From: Dactylosporangium siamense
GTDB taxonomy: Bacteria; Actinomycetota; Actinomycetes; Mycobacteriales; Micromonosporaceae
Assembly (NCBI RefSeq): GCF_016862795.1
Contig: NZ_BONQ01000167.1
Coordinates: 1-64,000 of the forward strand
DNA: 64,000 nucleotides
Reading direction: 5' to 3'
In this document: in pieces, positions 16,838 to 26,177 of the stretch
How positions within the stretch are numbered: position 1 is the stretch's first letter
Layout of the letters: each line of letters opens with the position of its first letter
Translations under genes and position numbers: made by a program
Notes under the pieces: model-generated
Databases searched by the model: none
Told to the model about the DNA's origin: nothing
The model's input: the letters and a program-made list of their open reading frames with translations, nothing else

Positions 16838-19324
16838 ATGCGAATCCGTCGCCCGATCGTGGCGGCCGTCGTGACGGTGCTGACCATGGCACTGTTCCCC
16901 GGCACCGCCTGGGCCGAGCCGGAAGGGACCGTGCGGCACAACGCCAGCAGACCGGTTCCCGGCGCGTACCTGATCACGTTGAAGCACACCCAGAGCGTCG
17001 ACACCCAGGGCGTCGCGGAGGCGGCGGTCGCCCGGTACGGTGGCCGGCTGCACTCCGTCTACCGCAGAACGATGTCCGGCTACGCCGTCGAGGGGCTGTC
17101 CGAACAGGCGGCCCGGCGCATCGCCGCCCGGCCCGAGGTGGCGTCCGTAACGCAGTCCGGCACCGCCGGGATCGGCACCACCCAGCAGAACCCGCCGAAC
17201 TGGGGCGTGGACCGCATCGACCAGCGGGACCTGCCGCTGAGCCGGTCCTACACGTACGACGACGCGGCCGCGGGCCAGGGCGTGACGGTCTACGTCGTGG
17301 ACACCGGCATCCGGTTCAGCCACAGCGAGTTCGAGGGCCGGGCGAAGCTCGGCGTGGACTTCGTGTCCCCGTCGACCAACGGCGGCGACTGTCACGGGCA
17401 CGGCACGCACGTGTCCGGCATCGCGGCCGGCAAGACGTACGGCGTGGCGAAGAAGGCCAACCTGGTCTCGGTGCGCATCCTCGGCTGTCAGGGCACGGGC
17501 CAGGACATCGACGTCACCAGAGCGGCCGAGTGGATCACCGAGAACGCGGTCAGGCCCGCGGTGGTGAACCTGTCCGTCTACACCGACGACCCCGACATCG
17601 CCGCGGACGGCATCCGCGCCTCGATCGCCGCCGGCGTCCAGTGGTCGCTGATCACCGGCAACAACGGCGGCAACGCGTGCAACTACGGGCCCGGCGGCCA
17701 GATCCCGGAGGGTCTGCAGGTCGGCAACGCCACCTCCAGTGACACGAAGGCCGGCGACTCCAACTACGGCACCTGCATGGACCTGTTCGCGCCGGGCAGC
17801 AACGTCCTGTCGGCGTATCACACCTCCGACACCGCCAGCACCACGATGTCGGGCACGTCGATGGCGGCGCCGCACGTCGCGGGCGCGGTCGCGACCTACC
17901 TCACCGGGCACCCGGACGCCACGCCGGCGCAGGTCCACGCCTGGGTGACGGACAACGCCAGCACCGGCAAGATGTCGGGGCTGCCGTCGGGCACGCCGAA
18001 CAAGCTGCTCTACGTCCCGGCCGCCGGGGGGCCGCCGCCGGCTGGTGACTTCAGCCTGTCGGCGAGTCCCGCGTCGGCGACGGTACCGGCGGGCGGCTCG
18101 GCCACCAGTACCATCGCCGCGGCCGCAACAGGAAGCGCTGTCCCGCAAGTGGTCGGGGGGCAGCCCACCACCGTCGAGCAGCACCCGTTCATGATCTCCC
18201 AGCGCCGGGAGGGCAGCAGCTTCCCCGGCCAGCAGTCGTGCTCGTCGACGCTGATGGGCCCGCGCACCGTCCTCACCGCCGCGCACTGCCTGATGGAGAA
18301 CCCGGGCCGGAAGTGGTACGTGTACGGCGCCACCAACCTCAACGACCCCGGGTTCACCGCGGAGATCGCGTCGTCGTGGGTGCATCCGCAGTACACGGGC
18401 TGGCAGCAGGGCTACGACGTCGCCGTCGTCACCCTCGACCGGGACGTGCCGGTCCCGGCCGGCATGACCTACCCGACGCTGAACACTTCCACGGCCAACA
18501 ACACCCCGGGCACGATGGGCATGTCGATCGGCTGGGGCAGAACCGGCGCCAACACCTACTCCGAGGTGCTGCGCAAGGCCGACATCCCGGTCGCTCCGGA
18601 CTCCGGCTGCCAGGGCCGTTACACCGGCCAGTACAAGACGCCGGCGATGCTGTGCACCGGCTACGCCGACGGCCACGCGGGCGCCTGCGTCGGCGACTCC
18701 GGCGGCCCGTACCTGGTCGGCAACACCGTGGTCGGGGTGTTCTCCTGGATGTCGACCGCCTGCGACTGGTACGCCGTCTACACCCGGGTGTCCACCTACG
18801 CCGCCGAGATCGCGGCGCAGCTGCCCGGCGGGAACCCGCCGCCGACCGGCGACATCACCCTCTCGGCGAGCGGCCTGCCCGGCGGCGCGACCGCCTCCTT
18901 CAACCCCGGCAGCGTCAGCACCGGCGGCACGGCCACGCTGACCGTCACCACGTCCGCGAGCACACCCGCCGGCACCTATCCGATCACCGTCACCGGCACC
19001 AGGGGCGCGACCTCCGCGCAGACCACGTTCACCCTCACGGTGCAGGGCGGCGGCACCCCCGGACCGCTCAGCCTGACCAACCCGGGCACGCAGAGCTCCG
19101 TCGTGGGCCGGCCGGCCGGCCTGACCCTGCGGGCGCAGGGCGGCACCACCCCGTACCGCTTCACGGCGACCGGACTGCCGGCCGGGCTCACCCTCAACCC
19201 GTCCACCGGTGTCGTGAGCGGCACCCCGACCATGTTCCAGACGTCGAACGTCACCGTCACGGTGACCGACGCGACCGGGCGCACCGCCCGGGCGACCTTC
19301 TTCTGGTTCGTCCAGCCCTTCTGA
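16838..19324 (+). CDS. secreted subtilisin (S8A) / trypsin (S1A) double-protease fusion
   Basis: An 828-residue exoprotease. It has a signal peptide (MRIRRPIVAAVVTV... ending GTAWA), an inhibitor-I9-like propeptide (~residues 35-110) and a proteinase-K-type S8 domain with Asp155 (VVDTGIRF), His188 (HGHGTHVSG) and Ser341 (GTSMAAPHVAG). A complete S1 domain follows, with His483 (TAAHC), Asp527 (YDVAVV) and Ser621 (GDSGGPY), then Ig-like C-terminal domains. The S1 domain is preceded by GGPPPAGDFSLSAS and followed by GGNPPPTGDITLSAS. It therefore looks inserted into the beta-sandwich domain that normally follows S8, with a duplicated linker. A GTG at 16826 (MTNTM-) is an alternative start; its upstream AGGA is badly spaced for either. 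Confidence 0.9.
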   Translation: MRIRRPIVAAVVTVLTMALFPGTAWAEPEGTVRHNASRPVPGAYLITLKHTQSVDTQGVAEAAVARYGGRLHSVYRRTMSGYAVEGLSEQAARRIAARPEVASVTQSGTAGIGTTQQNPPNWGVDRIDQRDLPLSRSYTYDDAAAGQGVTVYVVDTGIRFSHSEFEGRAKLGVDFVSPSTNGGDCHGHGTHVSGIAAGKTYGVAKKANLVSVRILGCQGTGQDIDVTRAAEWITENAVRPAVVNLSVYTDDPDIAADGIRASIAAGVQWSLITGNNGGNACNYGPGGQIPEGLQVGNATSSDTKAGDSNYGTCMDLFAPGSNVLSAYHTSDTASTTMSGTSMAAPHVAGAVATYLTGHPDATPAQVHAWVTDNASTGKMSGLPSGTPNKLLYVPAAGGPPPAGDFSLSASPASATVPAGGSATSTIAAAATGSAVPQVVGGQPTTVEQHPFMISQRREGSSFPGQQSCSSTLMGPRTVLTAAHCLMENPGRKWYVYGATNLNDPGFTAEIASSWVHPQYTGWQQGYDVAVVTLDRDVPVPAGMTYPTLNTSTANNTPGTMGMSIGWGRTGANTYSEVLRKADIPVAPDSGCQGRYTGQYKTPAMLCTGYADGHAGACVGDSGGPYLVGNTVVGVFSWMSTACDWYAVYTRVSTYAAEIAAQLPGGNPPPTGDITLSASGLPGGATASFNPGSVSTGGTATLTVTTSASTPAGTYPITVTGTRGATSAQTTFTLTVQGGGTPGPLSLTNPGTQSSVVGRPAGLTLRAQGGTTPYRFTATGLPAGLTLNPSTGVVSGTPTMFQTSNVTVTVTDATGRTARATFFWFVQPF

Positions 19325-19330
19325 ACCGTT

Positions 19331-19360
19331 CCGGCGCGCCCGGGCACCCGGGCGCGCCGG
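19331..19360. terminator. hairpin terminator after the protease gene
   Basis: CCGGCGCGCCCGGG and CCCGGGCGCGCCGG are perfect 14-base complements separated by two bases, seven bases after the protease stop. There is no U-tract, as is usual in actinobacteria. It lies between convergent genes. The remainder, 19361-19590, holds nothing else I can support. Confidence 0.8.
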
Positions 19361-19590
19361 AGACCGGCACACCGCGGAGGGTCTGTCGCGGGTGCCGTCG
19401 TGACCGTAGCGTTGCGCGACACGATGCGTGAGCTGGGGGAGCGGCTGTCGCCGGGCGGCAACCTGGTCGCGCAGAGCATGCTGACCGGCGGGCCGGCCAC
19501 TGCGGGAGCCGGCTCCCCGCCGGCGGACGGGCGCACAGCTGTGATCAGCGGCCGCCCGGAACACAACGCCGCCGAAGCGACCCGCATGAC

Positions 19591-20601
19591 TCAGTCGCTG
19601 TACTGGGCGACCGGCGGTTTCGGGGCCGGGCCCGGCAGCCACTTGGTGTAGAGCCGCTGCCAGGTGCCGTCGGCGCGCATCCGGGCCAGGACGCCGTTGA
19701 CGAACCGGACGAAGTCCGTGGCCGAGCGTTCCATGACGAGGCCGTAGGGCTCGGGGCTGAACTGCTCGCCGACGACGTGCAGCGCCGGGTCCTGCGCGGC
19801 CAGGCCGTACAGGACGGTGTCGTCGGTGGTGATCGCCTCGGCCTGGTCCTGCTGGAGCATGACGAGGCAGTCGGTCCAGTACTTCGCCGCGATGATCCGC
19901 GCCGTGGGGGCCACCCGCGCGATGGTGGCGATCGAGGTCGTGCCGCTGGCCGCGCACACCGTGCGGTTGTCCAGGTCCCGCACGGTCATGATGTTGGAGT
20001 TGCGGCTGGTGAGGATCCGTTGCCCGGCGTCGTAGTAGTCGGTGGAGAACGCCGCCAGCGCCAGCCGCTCGCAGGTGATGGTCGTGGTGTGGGCGACCAG
20101 GTCGACCCGCTTGTCCTGGATCGCCGGGAACAGCTCGTCGGGGGCGATCGCGGCGATCTGCAGGTGCTCGTCGCCGTCGGCGCCGAACAGCGCCCTCGCC
20201 ACCTCGCGGGCGACGTCGACGTCGAACCCGACGATCTGCCCGGTCGCCGGGTCGCGCGAGCTGAACAGGTTGATGCTCTGGTCGGTGCCGACGACGAGCC
20301 GGCCACGCTCGATGATCTTCTGCATCGTCGAGCCGGCCGGCATGCGGCCCGGCGCCGGCAGGACGCTCGGCGGTCGCAGGCTGGCGAGGGGGTTGCAGGT
20401 CTGCGCGGGGCTCGCCGTCGCGGCGGCCGCCGAGGCGGGCGGCAGCGCGCTCGCGCCTTCGGGCCGGGGCTCGATGTAGGACGCCGTCGTCACCGGCGCG
20501 TGCGACTCGCCGGCGGCGCAGCCGGTCAGCGGCAGCAGCACGGCGACGGCGAGGGCGGCCAGCCTGCTGACGCGCACGCGGATCTCCTGCGGGTGGCTCA
20601 T
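19591..20601 (-). CDS. glnH: GlnH-like amino-acid-binding lipoprotein (family 3 solute-binding protein)
   Basis: A 336-residue lipoprotein. The ATG at 20601 overlaps the FHA gene stop (ATGA) and gives a signal peptide with lipobox LTGC. The binding fold begins IIERGRLVVGTDQSINLF and contains VGFDVDVAREVA and DRVDLVAHTTTITCER-like segments typical of glutamate/aspartate/glutamine binding. No permease or ATPase gene is nearby. Instead it ends an operon with pknG and glnX, as in mycobacteria (Rv0410c-Rv0412c). There GlnH binds acidic amino acids and signals through GlnX to PknG to control glutamate metabolism. The same sensory role is inferred here. Confidence 0.88.
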   Translation of the reverse strand: MSHPQEIRVRVSRLAALAVAVLLPLTGCAAGESHAPVTTASYIEPRPEGASALPPASAAAATASPAQTCNPLASLRPPSVLPAPGRMPAGSTMQKIIERGRLVVGTDQSINLFSSRDPATGQIVGFDVDVAREVARALFGADGDEHLQIAAIAPDELFPAIQDKRVDLVAHTTTITCERLALAAFSTDYYDAGQRILTSRNSNIMTVRDLDNRTVCAASGTTSIATIARVAPTARIIAAKYWTDCLVMLQQDQAEAITTDDTVLYGLAAQDPALHVVGEQFSPEPYGLVMERSATDFVRFVNGVLARMRADGTWQRLYTKWLPGPAPKPPVAQYSD

Positions 20602-21176
20602 GATCCGAACGGCTCCTGTCGCGGGCGGTCGGCGCCGGTGACGGCCTGGAGGGTCAGCACCGTCCACGCGCCGACGTGGATCCGGTCGCCGGGCCCGAGC
20701 GGGACCGGCGTCTCCTTGGGCAGTGGCGTGTCGTAGTCGCCGTTGAGGAACGTGCCGTTGGCCGAGCCCAGGTCCACGACCACCCAGGTGCCGTCGGGCG
20801 TCGCGCTGAGCAGCGCGTGCGTGTGCGACACGCCGACGTCCTCGGGCGGGCCGGTGAGGTCGATCTCGGGGTCGATGCCCCGGCGCACGCTGCGCCGGCC
20901 GATCAGCGCCTGCGGGCCGGTGAGCGGGAAGCGGCGCGCCGGGTAGTAGGGCGGGAACGCCACCGGCTGCGACTTCGGGCCGGCCTGTTCCCAGACGGTG
21001 TCGTAGTACGACCGGTCGGCCGCGGCCACCACCAGCCAGGACCGGGGCTCCCGCGCGGCGGGCGCCGCCTCCGGCAGGGGCGGATCCGGCGCCAGCGAGT
21101 CGTGGCCGCAGTGCTCGCAGTACCGGTCCTCCAGGGGGCTGCGGCACGCCCGGCAGGCGCGTTCAGCGGCCGGCAT
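20598..21176 (-). CDS. zinc-ribbon plus FHA-domain protein
   Basis: A 192-residue cytoplasmic protein. An N-terminal zinc ribbon (CRACRSPLEDRYCEHCG) is followed by a linker and an FHA phosphothreonine-binding domain from ~95, with LIGRRSVRRG, SHTHALL and DLGSANGTFLNG. FHA proteins bind phospho-Thr peptides. GarA, the mycobacterial PknG substrate, is an FHA protein, but it lacks this zinc ribbon and is encoded elsewhere. The start at 21176 overlaps the vWA gene by 14 bp. The obvious hypothesis is a PknG substrate or scaffold. Confidence 0.85.
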   Translation of the reverse strand: MPAAERACRACRSPLEDRYCEHCGHDSLAPDPPLPEAAPAAREPRSWLVVAAADRSYYDTVWEQAGPKSQPVAFPPYYPARRFPLTGPQALIGRRSVRRGIDPEIDLTGPPEDVGVSHTHALLSATPDGTWVVVDLGSANGTFLNGDYDTPLPKETPVPLGPGDRIHVGAWTVLTLQAVTGADRPRQEPFGS

Positions 21177-22476
21177 CGCGCCTCGCAGCCGCACCGGGCT
21201 CGCGCACCGTCTGGGTGCGCCGCACGGTGACCACCTCGACGGCGAGGTCGGCGTCGGCGTCGCCGGGCCGCCGCACCAGCCGGACGGTGCCGCGCTCGTC
21301 GTCGACGTCGACGAGCCGCTCCAGTGACCTGGCGGTGGCGGCGTCACCGGACTCGTCGGCGAGCTGCACGGCGCGGCGCAGCCGGGCGAGGGCGAGTGCC
21401 TCGTCGCCCTCCCGGCGGGCCACGGTGAATCCCTGGATCTCGTCGGCGAGCTCCGTCTGTGCCGTGTAGTGCTGGACCCGTTCGCTGACCCCGGTGGAGC
21501 GTTCCTCGTCCGCGGTCCAGATCGCGAGGATCCGCTCCTCGGCGTAGACCCGGTCGCCGCGCACGACGCTGATCCGGCCGGCCAGCATCTCGTCGCCGAC
21601 GTCGCCGGGTTCGACGTCGACGCAGACGTGGTAGTCGCGGCGTTCCGCGCCCCAGGTGCCGAGCGGGTACTCGCCGACGCGTGGCTCGACGTCGGTGCGC
21701 CGGTCGGTCAGGTCCAGGATGCGCGGGTGGACCTGGTTGACGAAGCGGACCTTCGAGCCGGTCGGTGTCCACAGCCGGATGGCGAGGTCCGGGAGCACCT
21801 TGCCCATGACCTTCTCGGTGATCGCCTGGAAGTCGCCGGCCAGGGCGTGCAGGTCCGTCACCGCGTCGGCGCTGCCGTTGAGCGCGTCGGCGATCATGAG
21901 CAGCTCCTCGCCCTTCCAGTCCCGGCCGATGCCGCGGCAGTCGCAGACGAACGCGCCGGCGCACGCCCGCAGCGCGTCGCGGAGCTCGTCCTGGTGTTCG
22001 TCGGTGTTACGCCCGTCGGTGAGCAGCACGACGTGCCTGATGTCGGCCGGTTGCGCGGCGAGCAGCTCGGCGGCGAAGGTCAGCCACCGGCCGATGCGGG
22101 TGTGCCCGTCGGCGGTGAGGGCGTCGACCGCCCGCAGCGCCTCCTGCCGGGTCCGCGCCGTGGCGGCCGCCATGCCGCCGCCGGCCGGATACACCGGCTC
22201 CGCCGTGTGGGTGCCGACGACGACGGCGAAGGCGGTGTCGTCACGCAGCGCGCCGATCGCGGCCGCGAGGGCGCGTTTCGCCTCCGGCAGCTTCGTGTGC
22301 GGGTAGGCCATCGAGGCCGAGCCGTCGATGATCAGCACCTGCGCCACGGTCGGCGGGCGGCTGCCGGCCGGCGCGCCGCCGACGTCGACGGTCACGATCG
22401 CGTTGACCTGCCGGACGCCCGCCGCCAGGTACGGGTTCTGGTCGACTTCGATCAGCACGTCATGACCGTCGGTCAT
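21163..22476 (-). CDS. von Willebrand factor A domain protein of the pknG operon
   Basis: A 437-residue cytoplasmic protein. The vWA domain (residues ~45-220) has a complete MIDAS: IIDGSASM, a downstream TRIG threonine and VVLLTDGRN. Beyond it is a beta-sandwich region and a helical, TPR-like C-terminus (RRAVQLADESGDAATARSL). The ATG at 22476 has GGGAG five bases upstream; an ATG at 22491 is the weaker alternative. vWA domains dock partners through a metal ion. Here it sits between the kinase and FHA genes, so it probably belongs to the phosphorylation complex. Confidence 0.87.
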   Translation of the reverse strand: MTDGHDVLIEVDQNPYLAAGVRQVNAIVTVDVGGAPAGSRPPTVAQVLIIDGSASMAYPHTKLPEAKRALAAAIGALRDDTAFAVVVGTHTAEPVYPAGGGMAAATARTRQEALRAVDALTADGHTRIGRWLTFAAELLAAQPADIRHVVLLTDGRNTDEHQDELRDALRACAGAFVCDCRGIGRDWKGEELLMIADALNGSADAVTDLHALAGDFQAITEKVMGKVLPDLAIRLWTPTGSKVRFVNQVHPRILDLTDRRTDVEPRVGEYPLGTWGAERRDYHVCVDVEPGDVGDEMLAGRISVVRGDRVYAEERILAIWTADEERSTGVSERVQHYTAQTELADEIQGFTVARREGDEALALARLRRAVQLADESGDAATARSLERLVDVDDERGTVRLVRRPGDADADLAVEVVTVRRTQTVREPGAAARRDAGR

Positions 22477-22506
22477 CGTCACTCCCGTCATCAGCCCGCC
22501 CGGCCG

Positions 22507-24978
22507 CTACCACCATGTCGTCGGCCGCACCTGGTTGGCCCGTTCCACCAGCGCGATCCGGCGGCGCGCCTCCTGGGTGGCCTTCGCCAGCCGGCGGTAC
22601 GCGTCCTCCAGGCCGCTGCGCAGGGCGTGCTCGGTGAGCGGGCGCCCCAGCACGGTGCCGCCGGCGCGCCGGTCCGCGGCGGCGAGCCGCGCCCGGCCCA
22701 GCACCCAGGAGAGGGCGGCCGACAGGACCTCGATCATCAGCCATTCCTCGCCGCTGATCCGGCGCTCGAAGACCCGCTGCGCCCGGCGTGCCGCCTCGAT
22801 GACGGCGTCCTCGTCCAGCGTGCCGCCGCGCGGGTCCAGCAGGGCCCGCACCGCGGCGATCTGGGCGGCGACGTGGTGGCTGGAGCTGTCCGGCACCTCG
22901 TCCAGGATCGCCACGGCCCGCCGGCCGTCGCCGCCGGCCCGCAGCGCCCGGCCGAAGCCGAACGCCGCGCTCACATACGTGTGGTCGGTGCGCCAGACCC
23001 GCTCGTAGTAGCGGGCCGCCAGGTCCGGCTCGCCGGCGCACTCGGCCGCGGCGGCGAGGGCCAGCTGCGGTGCGAGCTCCCCGGGCAGCCACCGGTAGAC
23101 GGCGGTGAACGCCGCGAACGCCTCGGCCGGGTCGCCGCCGGCCAGGGCCGCCAGCCCCCGGTACCAGTCGATGCGCCACTCCTGCGGGAAGCGCTGCCGC
23201 AGCGCGGTCAGCGTCGCCTCCTGCGGTGGCCGGCCCTGCTCGAACGCCGCCCGGATGTGTTGCAGCGCCACCGTGACGCCGTCCTCCGCGGGCGCGGACA
23301 GCGCCGCCATCATCGCGTCGAGCTTGCCGGCGCCGGTGTCCGGCACCTCGATCTGCGGCAGGGGCAGCGCGCCCGCGATCCGGCCGGGCCGCGGGCCGGG
23401 GCCGGCCGCGTCGGGCCCGACCGCTCCGTCCTCGGTGCCGAACACGCGCCGTTCGCCGGTGAACAGCAGCGACGGCAGCGGTCTGGGCGGCTCGCCGCGC
23501 CGGGCCATGCACTGCCGCAGCACCCCGAACAGCTGCTCGCTCATCTCGGTCGCCGAACCGAAGCGCAGCTCCGGGTCGGGCGCGGTGGCCCGCAGCAGGA
23601 ACTGGTAGAACGACTCCTCCCGCGCGAACAGCGGCTCCTCGGCCGGGGTGGGCAGCCGGTGGGCCAGGTCGGAGCTGAACTTCGGCAGGTCGGCGCTGAG
23701 CTCGGCCAGCAGCCGGCCGACGGTGTACAGGTCGGACCGCACGGACGCGGCGCCGGTGAACTGGTCGAGCTCCGGCGCCTGGTAGCCGGGGGTGCCGTAG
23801 AGCATGGAGACGTCGTCGTCGACGTGCCGCACGGCGCCGAGGTCGATCAGCTTGATCCGGTCCTCGGAGTGGATGATGTTGTCCGGCTTGATGTCGCAGA
23901 ACAGCAGCTCCCGGTCGTGCAGGTAGCTCAGCGCCTGCAGCGTCTCCAGCCCGTAGATGATCACCTGCGGCAGTGGCAGCGGATCGGTGCGGCCCGCCGA
24001 CGCGCGCCGCTCCCGGATCAGTTCGCGCAGCGAGCGGCCGCCGATGTACTCCATGACGATGTAGCTGCGCAGCGCGCCGCTGACGTGCGGGTGCGTGACC
24101 AGGTCCAGGATGTCCACAATGGACGGGTGGTCGACCCGCACCAGGAACCGGCGCTCCGCGACCGCCGCCTCACGCGCCTCCGGGTCGTCGGGCGTGATGA
24201 GTCCCTTGAGGCACACCCAGCGCTCGGCCTCGCTGTCGCCGAGGTGGATGTGCCGGGCGAGGTAGATCCAGCCCTGGCCGCCGTGCGCCAGGCACCCGAG
24301 GATCTCGAAGCGGCCGTCGACGACGTCGCCGGCGGTGAGGTCCGGCACGAACGAGAACGGCGTGCGGCACTGCGGGCAGAACCCTTCGCCGACCGCGGGC
24401 CGGCCGGGCCGGCCGCGGCCCACCGGCCGGTCGCAGTTGCCGCAGAACCGCTGGTTCTCCCGCACCTGTGGGTCGCTCAGCACGGCCCGCCTCGGGTCGG
24501 GCGACGGGATCGTCGGCATGTCGACGATCCCGGCACCGAGCCTGCCCCGCGCGCCCGCCCGCGGCCGGTCCAGGGTGGACGTCTCGCCGCGGGCCTGGCG
24601 CGGGAGGCGCTGTGTGACGGCGTGCCGCGGCCCGAAGTCCGGCACGGTGTCCAGCTCGGCGACCCGGTCCAGCTCAGGAGCGGACCCGGAACGCCGCCTG
24701 GGCAGGCCGGCCGGCACGGACCGCCGGGTCGCCGGCACGTCGCGGGCGTCCCGGACGTCGGGGATGTGCCGGGCGTCGGGGATGTCGCGGGCGTCGGGGA
24801 TGTCGCGGGCGTCGGGGGCGTCGCGGGCGTCCGGTGGGGCCGGGGTGTCCGCTGTGGACGCCTGCGCCGCGGCGACGGTCGCCCTGGCCCGGAGCCCGCA
24901 CCGGTCGCAGTAGCCGTCGGCCGCGTACGACCCGCCGCAGCCCGGCCGCCCGCACCGTCCACCGCCGTCAGCGGTCAT
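22507..24978 (-). CDS. pknG: serine/threonine protein kinase PknG
   Basis: An 823-residue soluble kinase with PknG architecture. The N-terminal extension has a zinc ribbon (CGRPGC...CDRC) and a DARDIP repeat (~47-80). A rubredoxin-like metal site follows (CGNC ~178, CPQC ~201). The kinase domain (~220-480) has G-loop AHGGQGW, catalytic-site Lys in CLKGL, the non-RD loop FCDIKPDN and DLG in place of DFG (LIDLGAVRHV). A TPR-type region ends in ANQVRPT, much as in M. tuberculosis PknG. It phosphorylates regulators of glutamate metabolism in relatives. The ATG at 24978 overlaps the preceding stop (ATGA). The kinase is ~70 residues longer than the mycobacterial protein because of the N-terminus. 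Confidence 0.95.
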   Translation of the reverse strand: MTADGGGRCGRPGCGGSYAADGYCDRCGLRARATVAAAQASTADTPAPPDARDAPDARDIPDARDIPDARHIPDVRDARDVPATRRSVPAGLPRRRSGSAPELDRVAELDTVPDFGPRHAVTQRLPRQARGETSTLDRPRAGARGRLGAGIVDMPTIPSPDPRRAVLSDPQVRENQRFCGNCDRPVGRGRPGRPAVGEGFCPQCRTPFSFVPDLTAGDVVDGRFEILGCLAHGGQGWIYLARHIHLGDSEAERWVCLKGLITPDDPEAREAAVAERRFLVRVDHPSIVDILDLVTHPHVSGALRSYIVMEYIGGRSLRELIRERRASAGRTDPLPLPQVIIYGLETLQALSYLHDRELLFCDIKPDNIIHSEDRIKLIDLGAVRHVDDDVSMLYGTPGYQAPELDQFTGAASVRSDLYTVGRLLAELSADLPKFSSDLAHRLPTPAEEPLFAREESFYQFLLRATAPDPELRFGSATEMSEQLFGVLRQCMARRGEPPRPLPSLLFTGERRVFGTEDGAVGPDAAGPGPRPGRIAGALPLPQIEVPDTGAGKLDAMMAALSAPAEDGVTVALQHIRAAFEQGRPPQEATLTALRQRFPQEWRIDWYRGLAALAGGDPAEAFAAFTAVYRWLPGELAPQLALAAAAECAGEPDLAARYYERVWRTDHTYVSAAFGFGRALRAGGDGRRAVAILDEVPDSSSHHVAAQIAAVRALLDPRGGTLDEDAVIEAARRAQRVFERRISGEEWLMIEVLSAALSWVLGRARLAAADRRAGGTVLGRPLTEHALRSGLEDAYRRLAKATQEARRRIALVERANQVRPTTWW
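24735..24838. repeat. 18-bp in-frame tandem repeat in pknG
   Basis: Three to five imperfect copies of an 18-mer near GCGTCGGGGATGTCGCGG encode DARDIP/DARDAP/DARHIP hexapeptides in the N-terminal linker between the zinc ribbon and rubredoxin of PknG. The region is probably disordered and highly charged. Confidence 0.75.
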
Positions 24979-26177
24979 CGCTTCGCACCTCCGTCGTGAC
25001 GCGGCCGGGTCGCCACCAGATCCTGGTATCGCCACACCGCCCCGGCCGCGGCATCCAGGTCGCAGGGCGCCTTCCACAGCTGTTCCCGGGCGGTGCGGTA
25101 GGCGGCGGCGAGCTCGGTGCGCTCGTCGATGCCGAGCCGGCCCGCCTTCGCCCGATAGCCGTCGAGCCGGCCGCGCAACTGGTCGCGCCGGTCCAGCAGG
25201 GCCTGGGCGGCCGCGGCACGGTCGGCCGCGGCGGCCAGGGCGGCCGCGGCGGCCCGCTCGACGGCCGCCAGTCCCGCGGTGACCTCCGGCCAGCGCCGCG
25301 CCGTGCGGTGCCGTTCGAGGTCCGCGACCGCGGCCCGCAGCGCCGGGCCCTGCCCGGCGGCCGGCTCCGGGTCGCCGCCGGTGACCTTCCGCGACGCCCG
25401 CGCGCGGGTGGTCTCCGCGTGGGCTTCCGCCGCGTCCACCGCCTCGATCGCCGCACGCAGCGTGTCGATGCGCTCGCCGGCCGCGCGGGCGACCTCGCGC
25501 GTGCTGTCCAGCACCGCCCGGGCGTCGGCCACGTCGGCCTCCAGTCCGGACAGCTCCCGCTCGTCGGCGGCCCAGCCGATCGGGTCGTCGAGGGCCAGGG
25601 CGCGCAGGTGCCGGTAGCGCTCGACCAGGTCGTCGTGCGCGGGCGGCTGCGCCGCGAGCGCGCTGAGCGCGTCGGCGAGGGCGCCGAGGCGGGTCAGGAC
25701 CGCCTTCGCCGCGACGTCCACGTCCTGCAGCCGCGCCCGGATGCCGTCGCCGAGCGCCTCGACCCGTTCGCAGAGCGCGTCGAGGGTGATCGTCTCGGCG
25801 ACCGGGTCGGTGGTGTCGCCGGCCGGTGTGCCGTCGGCGCGCAGCCGGACCGTCGGGCTGTGCAGCAGGTCGCTCAGCCGCGCCAGCCGGGCGACGCCGG
25901 ACCGGTCGCCGCGTGCGCGGAGGGCCTCGACGGTGCCGACGTGCCGCTCCAGTGCCTGATACTGCGTGCCCAGCAGCACGATGTCGGCCTGCAGCTCGCG
26001 CCACAGCCGCAGGGTGTGCCCGGCGAGCCGGTGGTCGGTGAGGTGCCGCAGCCCGTCGTGGCTCTCGATCTCCGTGAGCAGCTTGCGGGCGAGGCGGTCC
26101 CGGATGCCGGCCAGCCGGCGGTATGCCAGCTCGGCCTCCTCGAGGGTCATGGCGGCATCCGCCGGTGCTGCGTTCAC
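24975..26177 (-). CDS. long helical (coiled-coil) protein between glnX and pknG
   Basis: A 400-residue Ala/Arg/Glu-rich protein, predicted almost wholly alpha-helical, with several coiled-coil stretches and no membrane segment, signal peptide or catalytic motif. The GTG at 26177 overlaps the glnX stop by 4 bp (GTGA), and its own stop overlaps the pknG start by 4 bp. Strict coupling on both sides suggests a stoichiometric adaptor linking the membrane sensor GlnX to PknG. The three-gene mycobacterial locus has no equivalent. I do not recognise the family. Confidence 0.75.
   Translation of the reverse strand: MNAAPADAAMTLEEAELAYRRLAGIRDRLARKLLTEIESHDGLRHLTDHRLAGHTLRLWRELQADIVLLGTQYQALERHVGTVEALRARGDRSGVARLARLSDLLHSPTVRLRADGTPAGDTTDPVAETITLDALCERVEALGDGIRARLQDVDVAAKAVLTRLGALADALSALAAQPPAHDDLVERYRHLRALALDDPIGWAADERELSGLEADVADARAVLDSTREVARAAGERIDTLRAAIEAVDAAEAHAETTRARASRKVTGGDPEPAAGQGPALRAAVADLERHRTARRWPEVTAGLAAVERAAAAALAAAADRAAAAQALLDRRDQLRGRLDGYRAKAGRLGIDERTELAAAYRTAREQLWKAPCDLDAAAGAVWRYQDLVATRPRHDGGAKR

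Noticed and set aside
19400-19651. Possible 83-residue gene between the protease terminator and glnH
   Set aside because: It overlaps the convergent glnH 3' end by 61 bp, shows no domain or ribosome-binding site, and its composition is that of a chance frame.
16766-19957. 1063-codon minus-strand open frame across the double protease
   Set aside because: It is antisense to intact protease domains and lacks recognisable sequence.
24735-24838. Short regular repeats considered as a CRISPR array
   Set aside because: The units are adjacent, in frame, encode hexapeptides within pknG and have no spacers.
21469-24999. 1176-codon plus-strand open frame across the vWA and pknG genes
   Set aside because: Antisense shadow of two well-supported genes; composition is Arg/Ala/Val-rich without domains.
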